A program made the position numbers and the translations under genes. The notes beneath the pieces were generated by a model. That model saw only the letters and a program-made list of their open reading frames with translations. It was not told the origin of the DNA and made no database searches. This document shows, one piece after another, positions 8,422 through 15,508 of a DNA stretch of 64,000 bases; positions within the stretch are counted from its first letter, which is position 1, and every line of letters starts with the position of its first letter. The stretch lies in the NCBI RefSeq assembly GCF_001411805.1, contig NZ_CP007213.1, positions 2,170,001-2,234,000 of the forward strand, given 5' to 3'. Origin of the DNA: Burkholderia plantarii. GTDB lineage: Bacteria > Pseudomonadota > Gammaproteobacteria > Burkholderiales > Burkholderiaceae.

Positions 8422-9261
8422 ATGACCACCCATTCGATCGATTCGCCCGTCGCGCTCGAGATCCGCCAGGTCCGCAAGCGCTATGCGCAGCGCGGTGCCG
8501 CGCTCGAGGTGCTCGACGACATCTCGCTCGCCGTGCGCGACGGCGAGTTCGTCAGCATCGTCGGCGCGAGCGGCTGCGGGAAATCCACGCTGCTGCGCCT
8601 GATCGCCGGGCTCGACACCGATTACGACGGCGAGATCCGCGCCGGCGGCGAGCGCGTGCGCGATACCTCGCTTCAACGCGGAATCGTGTTTCAGGACCAC
8701 CGGCTGTTCCCGTGGCTGACGGTCGAGCAGAACGTCGCCGCGGCGCTGCGCAACTCGCCGCTCGCGGCACGCGCCCGGCGCGAGGCGGTGGCCGAGCACA
8801 TCGCGCTGGTGGGGCTGGCCGGCTTCGAGGCGGCCTATCCGGCGCAGCTGTCGGGCGGCATGGCGCAGCGCGTCGCGATCGCGCGCGGGCTCGTCAACCG
8901 GCCGAAGCTGCTGCTGCTCGACGAACCGTTCGGCGCGCTCGACGCGCAGACGCGCACGCGCATGCAGCACGAGCTGCAACGGATCTGGGCGCGCGAGCGC
9001 ATCACGATGCTGCTCGTCACGCACGACGTGGACGAGGCGGTCTGGCTCGGCGACCGCGTCGTCACGATGGCGCCGCGCCCGGGCCGCATCGCGCGGATCG
9101 TCGAGGTCGGGCTGCCGCGCCCGCGCGAGCGTGCCTCGCCCGCGTTCGCGCGGCTGCGCGACACGATCCTCGCCGATCTCGGCGACGACGATGCGGCCGC
9201 GCGCACCGCTCCGCCACCCGCCGTGCCGCGGCCGGCCGGCGGCTGGCGGCTGGCCTGGTAG
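8422..9261 (+). CDS. Sulfonate-type ABC transporter ATP-binding protein (SsuB-like)
   Basis: This is the cytoplasmic ATPase for the importer, 279 residues. Walker A GASGCGKST is at about residues 47-55, the Q-loop is in GIVFQDHRLFPWLTV, the signature LSGGMAQRVAIARG at about 143, Walker B LLLLDEPFGALD, and the switch His in LVTHDVDEAV. These match the SsuB/TauB/NrtD group. A C-terminal extension of about 25 residues is rich in Ala/Pro. The gene follows permease 2 by 42 bp and closes the transport part of the operon. Confidence 0.93.
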   Translation: MTTHSIDSPVALEIRQVRKRYAQRGAALEVLDDISLAVRDGEFVSIVGASGCGKSTLLRLIAGLDTDYDGEIRAGGERVRDTSLQRGIVFQDHRLFPWLTVEQNVAAALRNSPLAARARREAVAEHIALVGLAGFEAAYPAQLSGGMAQRVAIARGLVNRPKLLLLDEPFGALDAQTRTRMQHELQRIWARERITMLLVTHDVDEAVWLGDRVVTMAPRPGRIARIVEVGLPRPRERASPAFARLRDTILADLGDDDAAARTAPPPAVPRPAGGWRLAW

Positions 9262-9301
9262 CGCGTCCGGCCGGCCCGGATTGCTACCGCTGCAAATCGG
9301 A

Positions 9302-9315
9302 CTATCGATACGAGG
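9302..9315. promoter_or_regulatory. TATCGATA-containing element upstream of the first TauD-type gene
   Basis: The 14-mer CTATCGATACGAGG lies about 80 bp upstream of ATG 9396. A copy differing at one base occurs at 15425-15438, upstream of the divergently coded SfnB-like gene of the same sulfur block. The 8-bp core TATCGATA is a perfect palindrome. It may be a shared operator for a sulfur-starvation regulator; this is inference from two occurrences only. Confidence 0.35.
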
Positions 9316-9395
9316 AATCGTCAGTTCAGTTTTGCCGCGCGGGCTGCTTGAATGTCCGAAAACATCCTCCCTCCCCACTCCAGGAGACACTCCCG

Positions 9396-10349
9396 ATGTC
9401 CGACGTCCAGATCGCCACGCCGCTGTCGCATGCCGCCGCCGTTCCCTCGTCCGTGTCCGCGCCGGACTCGCCGCTGTCGCTGCGGCGCGTGGCGGGCCGG
9501 ATCGGCGCCGAAGTCACCGGCCTGCGCCTGTCGGCCGGGATCGACGCGGCGAGCTTCGACGCGGTCCTCGACGCGCTGCACACGCACAAGGTGCTGTTCT
9601 TCCGCGGCCAGCACCATCTCGACGACGACGCGCAACAGGCGTTCGCGCGCCGCTTCGGCGAGACCGTCGCGCACCCGACGGTGCCCCCGGTCGACGGCAC
9701 GGCGCTGCTCGAACTCGACTCGGCGCACGGCGCGCGCGCGAACTCGTGGCACACCGACGTGACCTTCGTCGACGCCTATCCGAAGGTGTCGATCCTGCGC
9801 GCGGTGGTGATCCCGCCCGCCGGCGGCGACACCGTCTGGGCCAACACGGCGGCCGCCTACGCGCACCTGCCGGACTCGCTGCGCGAGCTGGCCGACACGC
9901 TGTGGGCCGTGCATACCAACGCCTACGACTACGCGTCGTCGCACGTCAACGCCGACGCCGACCAGCTGAAGCGCTACCGCGAGGTGTTCACCTCGACCGT
10001 CTACGAAACGCTGCACCCGGTGGTGCGCGTCCACCCGGTCACGCAGGAGCGCACGCTGGTGCTCGGTCACTTCGTGCAGCGCATCCAGGGGCTCTCGGCG
10101 AGCGACTCGGCGCATCTGCTGCAGGTGCTGCACGAGCACGTCACGCGGCTCGAGAACACGGTGCGCTGGAGCTGGCGCGAGGGCGACGTGGCGATCTGGG
10201 ACAACCGCGCGACCCAGCACTACGCGATCAACGACTACGGCGACGCGCGCCGCGTGGTGCGCCGCGCGACGGTCCACGGCGACGTGCCGGTGGGCGTGGA
10301 CGGCCGCGCCAGCGTCGCGCTGAAAGGCGGCACCGCCACGCTGCAGTGA
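9396..10349 (+). CDS. TauD/TfdA family Fe(II)/2-oxoglutarate dioxygenase 1
   Basis: This is likely an alpha-ketoglutarate-dependent sulfonate dioxygenase: it hydroxylates the carbon next to the sulfonate (or sulfate ester), so that sulfite or sulfate is released. The 317-residue product has the iron facial triad: His119-x-Asp121 in SWHTDVTF and the distal His about 275 in ATQHYAIND. A downstream Arg (RRVVRRATV) would bind 2-oxoglutarate. The entry motif KVLFFRGQ is typical. ATG 9396 has AGGAGA (9382-9387) upstream. It follows the importer ATPase by 134 bp and precedes a paralogue. The exact substrate (taurine, alkanesulfonate or alkyl sulfate) is not readable. Confidence 0.9.
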   Translation: MSDVQIATPLSHAAAVPSSVSAPDSPLSLRRVAGRIGAEVTGLRLSAGIDAASFDAVLDALHTHKVLFFRGQHHLDDDAQQAFARRFGETVAHPTVPPVDGTALLELDSAHGARANSWHTDVTFVDAYPKVSILRAVVIPPAGGDTVWANTAAAYAHLPDSLRELADTLWAVHTNAYDYASSHVNADADQLKRYREVFTSTVYETLHPVVRVHPVTQERTLVLGHFVQRIQGLSASDSAHLLQVLHEHVTRLENTVRWSWREGDVAIWDNRATQHYAINDYGDARRVVRRATVHGDVPVGVDGRASVALKGGTATLQ

Positions 10350-10398
10350 GGCCGGGCCGCGCCCGTCACAAACCCATTCTTCCAGACAGGAGACGCAC

Positions 10399-11337
10399 AT
10401 GAACCAGGCCGTAGCACCGTCGCTCGACGTCCTTCCCTTGTCCGCGCACATCGGCGCCGAGATCCGCGGCGTCGACCTGACCCGCCCGCTCGACGCCGAG
10501 CAGGTCGCCGCCATCCGCGGCGCGCTGCTGAAGTGGCGCGTGGTGTTCTTCCGCGAGCAGTTCCTCACCCACGAGCAGCACATCGCGTTCTCGGCGCAGT
10601 TCGGCGAGCTGACCGTGGGCCACCCGGTGTTCGGCCACCTCGAGGGCCATCCCGAGATCTATTCGGTCTCGAAGTACCGCAAGGCCACGCGCTACGACGG
10701 CCAGCCCGTGCTGCGCCCGTGGACCGGCTGGCACACCGACGTGACGGCTGCCGTCAACCCGCCGTGGGCCTCGATCCTGCGCGGCGTGACGATTCCGCCC
10801 TACGGCGGCGACACGCACTGGACCAACCTCGCGCGCGCCTACGAAACGCTGTCGGCGCCGCTGCGCGAGTTCGTGGACGGGCTGCGCGGCATCCACCGCT
10901 TCACGCCGCCGCCCGGCGCCAACGCGACCGCCGACTACGCCGACGCCGTGGAGCGCCGCACGCTGGTGACCGAGCACCCGCTGGTGCGCGTCCACCCCGA
11001 GACGGGCGAGCGCGTGCTGTACGTGAGCCCCGGGTTCCTGAAGTCGATCGTCGGCCTGACCCCGCGCGAGAGCCAGGGGCTGCTCGAGCTGCTGTGGGAA
11101 CACATTACCCGCCCGGAATTCACGGTGCGTTTCAAGTGGGAGCCGCGCAGCCTCGCGTTCTGGGACAACCGCGCCACCGCGCATCTGGCGCCGTCCGACA
11201 TCTTCGATCTCGACTTCGACCGCCAGCTGTATCGCACCACGCTCGTCGGCGACGTGCCGGTCGGCCCCGACGGCCGCGCCTCGGTCGCGCTCGAAGGCAC
11301 GCCGGTGGACGCCGCCGCCGCGATCGCGCTGAACTGA
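10399..11337 (+). CDS. TauD/TfdA family Fe(II)/2-oxoglutarate dioxygenase 2
   Basis: This is a second dioxygenase of the same family, 312 residues, roughly co-linear with the first but clearly diverged. Iron ligands are His112-x-Asp114 (GWHTDVTA) and distal His about 262 (ATAHLAPSD); the 2-oxoglutarate Arg lies in the QLYRTTLVGD region. ATG 10399 follows an AGGAGAC ribosome site. The motif KWRVVFFREQFLTHEQHIAFSAQFGELT is typical of TauD and alkyl-sulfatase AtsK relatives. It sits 49 bp after paralogue 1 and 10 bp before the flavin monooxygenase, so all three are probably co-transcribed. Two paralogues suggest a wider range of organosulfur substrates. Confidence 0.9.
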   Translation: MNQAVAPSLDVLPLSAHIGAEIRGVDLTRPLDAEQVAAIRGALLKWRVVFFREQFLTHEQHIAFSAQFGELTVGHPVFGHLEGHPEIYSVSKYRKATRYDGQPVLRPWTGWHTDVTAAVNPPWASILRGVTIPPYGGDTHWTNLARAYETLSAPLREFVDGLRGIHRFTPPPGANATADYADAVERRTLVTEHPLVRVHPETGERVLYVSPGFLKSIVGLTPRESQGLLELLWEHITRPEFTVRFKWEPRSLAFWDNRATAHLAPSDIFDLDFDRQLYRTTLVGDVPVGPDGRASVALEGTPVDAAAAIALN

Positions 11338-11347
11338 CCGCGCGCCG

Positions 11348-12559
11348 ATGTCCGACGAGATCCTGACCCAGGCGAGCGAGCGCGACGGCGTGGCCGAAGC
11401 GGCCGCCACGCCGTTCGTCCCGGTGGCCTCGCCGGCCGATTTCCCCGACAGCCCGGTCTCGCGCGTGTTCGCGCAGCCGCTGATGCTCGGGCTGTTCCTG
11501 CCGATCCAGGCCGGCGGCTGGAGCGCCTCGACGCTGCCGCGCACCACCGACTGGTCGTTCGACTACAACGCCGCGCTGGTGCAGCAGGCCGAGGCACTCG
11601 GCTTCGACCTGGTGTTCGCGCTCTCGCAGTGGCTGCCCAAGGGCGGCTACGGCGGCGTGTTCGACGGCCAGGCGCTCGACTCGTTCATGACGCTCGCGGC
11701 GCTGACCGCGCGCACCGAGCGGATCGTGCTGGCCGCGACCACCCACGTGCTCTACGGGCCGTGGCACCCGCTGCACTTCGCCAAGTTCACGGCCACGCTC
11801 GATCACATCTCGAAGGGCCGCTGGGGCATCAACGTCGTGACGGGCCACCGCGCGCTCGAGCACGAGATGTTCGGCTGGCCGCGCATCGAGCACGACCACC
11901 GCTACACGCTCGCCGCCGAGTTCCTCGACGCCGTGCAGCAGCTGTGGGCGCAGCCCGACAATTTCAGCTACCAGCCGGCACGGTCGAGCTGGCGGCTCGG
12001 CGAGGCGTTCGTCACGCCGAAGCCGCGCTACGGCCGCCCGCTGCTGATCAACGCCACCGGCTCCGACGCCGGCATCGCGTTCGCGGCGCGCTACTCCGAC
12101 GTGGTGTTCGTGACCAGCCCCGGCGGCCCGACGCTCGATGCCGCGCTGCGCACGCTGCCCGCGCACACGGCGCGCGTGAAGGCCGCCGCCGCCGCGCACG
12201 GCCGGCGCATCCGCACGCTGCTGAACCCGATGGTGATCTGCCGCGAGACGGCGGCCGAGGCGCGCGAATACCGCGACGCGATCGTCGCGCATGCCGACGC
12301 GGGCAGCTTCCAGCGCTTCGACAGCGACGCGCACGCGTGGCGCGGCGGCGCCGCCGAACGCGCGCAGGCCGAGCATCGCGCGCTGGGCGGCAACATGTCG
12401 ATCACCGGCTCGCCCGAGGAAGTCGCCGATGCGATCGTGCGGCTGCATCGCGCCGGCGTGGACGGCGTGCAATTGAGCTTCTACGACTTCCAGCCCGACC
12501 TGGCGCTGTTCGGACGGCGCGTGCTGCCGCTGCTGCGCGAGGCGGGTTTGCGTCACTGA
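11348..12559 (+). CDS. FMNH2-dependent alkanesulfonate/dimethylsulfone monooxygenase (LLM class, SsuD/SfnG-like)
   Basis: This is a bacterial-luciferase-like monooxygenase of 403 residues that would use reduced FMN and oxygen to cleave C-S bonds of sulfonates or dimethylsulfone. The TIM-barrel starts at about residue 45 (LMLGLFLPIQAGGWS). It continues with RTTDWSFDYNAALVQQAEALGFD, GPWHPLHFAKFTATLDHISKGRWGINVVTG and FLHFQ-like FYDFQPDLALFGRRVLPLL, closest in my reading to SfnG/SsuD. The first 40 residues are extra and probably disordered. No flavin reductase gene is seen nearby, so FMNH2 must come from elsewhere. It is the last gene of the plus-strand sulfur operon, ending at a strong hairpin. 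Confidence 0.87.
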   Translation: MSDEILTQASERDGVAEAAATPFVPVASPADFPDSPVSRVFAQPLMLGLFLPIQAGGWSASTLPRTTDWSFDYNAALVQQAEALGFDLVFALSQWLPKGGYGGVFDGQALDSFMTLAALTARTERIVLAATTHVLYGPWHPLHFAKFTATLDHISKGRWGINVVTGHRALEHEMFGWPRIEHDHRYTLAAEFLDAVQQLWAQPDNFSYQPARSSWRLGEAFVTPKPRYGRPLLINATGSDAGIAFAARYSDVVFVTSPGGPTLDAALRTLPAHTARVKAAAAAHGRRIRTLLNPMVICRETAAEAREYRDAIVAHADAGSFQRFDSDAHAWRGGAAERAQAEHRALGGNMSITGSPEEVADAIVRLHRAGVDGVQLSFYDFQPDLALFGRRVLPLLREAGLRH

Positions 12560-12599
12560 GGCCGCCGCGGGATTCACCTTCGGCGGTGCGACATCTCAA

Positions 12600-12637
12600 G
12601 CGCGCGAGCACGGCCGCCCCGCCGTGCCGTCGCGCGC
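12600..12637. terminator. Strong hairpin between convergent monooxygenase genes
   Basis: GCGCGCGA-GCACGGC (12600-12614), a 6-nt loop, then GCCGTGC (12621-12627), a 2-nt bulge and TCGCGCGC (12630-12637) make a 15-bp stem. It lies between the stops of two convergent genes and is probably a bidirectional terminator, though without a T-run on either side. Confidence 0.55.
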
Positions 12638-12668
12638 GCTCACCATGCACATCGCCTGCGCGCCGATT

Positions 12669-14042
12669 TCACGCCGCCGTCTCGGCCTGCCCGCGCCGCG
12701 CGGCCGTGGCCCGGTCGGCCGGCCGCGCGAGGCCCAGATGCTCGCGCAGCGTCGTGCCCGTGTACGCGTCGCGGAACAGGCCGCGCCGGCGCAACTCCGG
12801 CAGCACCAGCGCGATGAAGTCGTCGAGGCCGCCCGGCAGCGTCGGCGCCATGATGTTGAAGCCGTCGGCGCCGTGGTGCATGAAACGCGCCTCGAGTTCG
12901 TCGGCGATCTGCCGCGGCGTGCCCACCAGTTGCCAGTGTCCGCGCGCGCCGGCGACGCGCAGCGCGAGCTGGCGGATCGTCAGGTTCTCGCGGCGCGCGA
13001 GTTCGATCGTCAGCGCCTGGCGGCTCTTGCTCGCGTTGGTTTCCGGCAGCGCCGGGATCGGCCCGTCGAACGGATGGGCCGACAGATCGAAGCCGCCCGT
13101 GAGCCCCGACACCAGCGCGAGCCCGACGGCCGGATCGATCAGCTGCTGCAGCGCCTCGAATTTCCCGCGCGCCTCGCTCTCGTCGCGGCCCACCACCGGC
13201 AGCACGCCCGGCATGATCTTCAGTTCGTCGGGCGCGCGGCCCCATTCGGCCATCCGCCCCTTCACGTCGGCGTAGAACGCCACCGCCTCGTCGAGCGTCT
13301 GCTGCGCCGTGAAGATCACCTCGGCGGTGCGCGCGGCGAGCCGCTTGCCGGCTTCCGACGAACCCGCCTGCACGACCACCGGCCGCCCCTGCGGCGTGCG
13401 CGGCACGTTCAGCGGCCCGCGCACCTGGAAGAAGCGCCCGCGATGCGCGAGCACGTGACGTCCGGCCGGATCGAAGAAGCGTCCGGCCGCCTTGTCGCGC
13501 ACGAACGCATCATCATCCCAGCTGTCCCACAGCGCGCGCACCACGTCAGCGAATTCCTCGGCGCGATCGTAGCGCTCGTCGTGGCGGAAATGTTCGTCGC
13601 GGTTGAAGTTCTCGGCCTCGTGGCGATTCGACGAGGTGACCAGGTTCCAGCCCGCGCGGCCGCCGCTCAGGTGATCGAGCGAGGCGAACTTGCGGGCGAG
13701 ATGGTACGGCTCGTTGAAGCTCGTCGAGGCGGTGCCGACCAGGCCGATCCGTCCGGTCACGGCCGCCAGCGCCGAGAGCAGCGTGATCGGCTCGAACTGC
13801 GCGTTGTAGCTGTGCGCGGTGCGGCTCAGGAAATCGACGTCGTCGCCGCGCGTGCCCACGCCGTCGGCGAGGAACACGAGATCGAAGCAGGCCGCCTCGG
13901 CCGCCTGCGCGAGTCGCGCGTAATGGCGGAAATCCACGCCGGCATCGGCCGGCACGTCGGGATGGCGCCAGGCCGCGATGTGATGCCCGGTGGGATAGAG
14001 GAACGCGCCGAGGGCCAGCTGGCCGCCGCGGGGTCGGGTCAT
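12669..14042 (-). CDS. NtaA/SnaA/DmoA-type flavin-dependent monooxygenase
   Basis: This is a two-component FMNH2-dependent monooxygenase of the NtaA/SnaA/DmoA/SoxA family, 457 residues. Family motifs are LGAFLYPTGHHIAAWRHPD, FDLVFLADGV, STSFNEPYHLARKFASLDHLSGGRAGWNLVTSS and GRPVVVQAGSSEAGKRLAA. Enzymes of this family oxidise compounds such as nitrilotriacetate, dimethylsulfide or dibenzothiophene sulfone. Next to an SfnB-like protein and the sulfonate block, an organosulfur role is likely. ATG 14042 has GGAGA about 7 bases upstream. It lies 42 bp after the SfnB-like gene on the same strand. A flavin reductase partner is not seen. Confidence 0.87.
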   Translation of the reverse strand: MTRPRGGQLALGAFLYPTGHHIAAWRHPDVPADAGVDFRHYARLAQAAEAACFDLVFLADGVGTRGDDVDFLSRTAHSYNAQFEPITLLSALAAVTGRIGLVGTASTSFNEPYHLARKFASLDHLSGGRAGWNLVTSSNRHEAENFNRDEHFRHDERYDRAEEFADVVRALWDSWDDDAFVRDKAAGRFFDPAGRHVLAHRGRFFQVRGPLNVPRTPQGRPVVVQAGSSEAGKRLAARTAEVIFTAQQTLDEAVAFYADVKGRMAEWGRAPDELKIMPGVLPVVGRDESEARGKFEALQQLIDPAVGLALVSGLTGGFDLSAHPFDGPIPALPETNASKSRQALTIELARRENLTIRQLALRVAGARGHWQLVGTPRQIADELEARFMHHGADGFNIMAPTLPGGLDDFIALVLPELRRRGLFRDAYTGTTLREHLGLARPADRATAARRGQAETAA

Positions 14043-14084
14043 GATCGTCTCCGGAAATGGACGGACGGCGGACGCCGCCCGCGC

Positions 14085-15308
14085 TCAGAACACGCGGCCT
14101 TCGGTCAGGTGCGTGGTGACGCCGTTCAGTTCGTAGTCGCCGACCACGCGCGCCTTGTGCAGCAGTGGGTTGTGGCTGAAGATCGTGCGCAGGTTGCGCC
14201 AGTGGCGATCGAGGTTGTGGCTTTTCGAGGTGGCCGTGGCGCCGCCTACCTCGAACAGCCGCTCGCCCGCGTGCAGCGCGAGCTTGCTGACCACCAGTTG
14301 GGTCCGCGCCGTGGCAAGCGCGCCTTCCAGCACCCGTGCCTCGGCATCGGCCGCGCCGGCCAGCAGCGCGTCGGCGGAACGGTCGAGCACGCGCGCGTTC
14401 TCGCGCACCAGCGCGTCGATCGCGTGGCTGTGCGCGCTCAGGTCGCCGACGACCTGCTGGATGAAGTGATCGTCGCGCGCCGTGGCGGCCGGGCTGTGCA
14501 GCACCGGCCGGCCGAAGGTGGTCACGTAGCGGCGCGCATCGGCGGCCACGTTGCGCACGATGCCGGCCGCCACCGCCACCAGATGCAACTGTCGAAGCGC
14601 GCCGCCATGGCGCCCGACCAGCGTGGCGCTGCCGCGGTCGATCACCTCGTCGGGCTCGACGCGCACGTTCTCCAGCACCAGCGTGCCGCTCGCCGTCATG
14701 CGCTGGCCCATGCCGTCCCAGTCGTCCTCGATGCGCAGGCCCTCGCGATCGACCGGAATCACGATCGCGAGGCTCGGGTCGGTCGCCGTTTCGCCCTGCA
14801 CGTTGATGCGCGCGTAGTCCGAGAACAGCGTGCCGGTCGAATAGTATTTGCGGCCCGTCACGCGATAGTGATCGCCCTCGCGCACGAGCTGCGTGGCGAT
14901 CTCGCCGGGGCGCGAGGTGCCGCGCTCGGTCGAGGCGCCGCCGAACAGCGCGCCCGACAGCACGCGCTCGACCTGCAGGTCGTTGAACGGCGTGCGCGGC
15001 GACAGCCGCAGCGCCTCGGTCACGTCGTAGTGGATGCGCAGCGCATGCGCGAGATTCGAGTCGGCGGCCGCGAGCGTCGCGATCACCTCGAACAGGTCGA
15101 CCAGCGAGCCGCCGAGCCCGCCGCGCGCGGCCGGTACGCGCAGCGCGCCGAGATCGGTGGCGCGAAACAGCGCGAAGCCGTCGAACGGCAGCTCGCGATC
15201 GGCCTCGCGCCGCGCGGCGTCCTTGCCGATCCCGGCGGCGAGCGCCGGCAGCGCGGCCAGCGCCGCGTCCAGGCGTGAGCGGGAATCGATCGTGTGGGGG
15301 GCATTCAT
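14085..15308 (-). CDS. SfnB/DszC-like acyl-CoA-dehydrogenase-family monooxygenase
   Basis: This protein has the acyl-CoA dehydrogenase fold (407 residues) and belongs to the SfnB/DszC group, flavin enzymes linked to sulfur starvation rather than beta-oxidation. The N-terminal helical domain includes ELPFDGFALFRATDLGALRVPAARGGLGGS. The middle beta domain has ERG-TSRPGEIATQL and GRKYYSTGT, as in SfnB. The C-terminal helical domain has FEVGGATATSKSHNLDRHWRNLRTIFSHNP. The catalytic Glu of true acyl-CoA dehydrogenases is not evident. ATG 15308 is preferred over ATG 15335 because AGGA lies 8 bases upstream of it. It leads a two-gene minus-strand unit with the NtaA-like gene. Confidence 0.85.
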   Translation of the reverse strand: MNAPHTIDSRSRLDAALAALPALAAGIGKDAARREADRELPFDGFALFRATDLGALRVPAARGGLGGSLVDLFEVIATLAAADSNLAHALRIHYDVTEALRLSPRTPFNDLQVERVLSGALFGGASTERGTSRPGEIATQLVREGDHYRVTGRKYYSTGTLFSDYARINVQGETATDPSLAIVIPVDREGLRIEDDWDGMGQRMTASGTLVLENVRVEPDEVIDRGSATLVGRHGGALRQLHLVAVAAGIVRNVAADARRYVTTFGRPVLHSPAATARDDHFIQQVVGDLSAHSHAIDALVRENARVLDRSADALLAGAADAEARVLEGALATARTQLVVSKLALHAGERLFEVGGATATSKSHNLDRHWRNLRTIFSHNPLLHKARVVGDYELNGVTTHLTEGRVF

Positions 15309-15424
15309 ACCGTCCGTCCTCTGGCTGTCGTTCATCGGGCGCGCGGCCGGCCGCCGAAGCGGGGCGCGGCCGCGCGCGAGACAGTATAGAAACGGGCGGA
15401 TCGTGCGAGTACGACCGATTTCAG

Positions 15425-15438
15425 CTATCGATATGAGG
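15425..15438. promoter_or_regulatory. TATCGATA-containing element upstream of the SfnB-like gene
   Basis: CTATCGATATGAGG on the plus strand, 117 bp before the minus-strand start at 15308. It is 13/14 identical to the element at 9302-9315 in front of the TauD-type genes, in the opposite orientation relative to its gene, which a palindromic core would permit. Confidence 0.35.
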
Positions 15439-15508
15439 CCGCCGGCTAAGCCCGGGGCAACCGCCGCCGGTCCGGCGCGGCACGGCGCGGCGCGGCGCGG
15501 CGGCGAGT

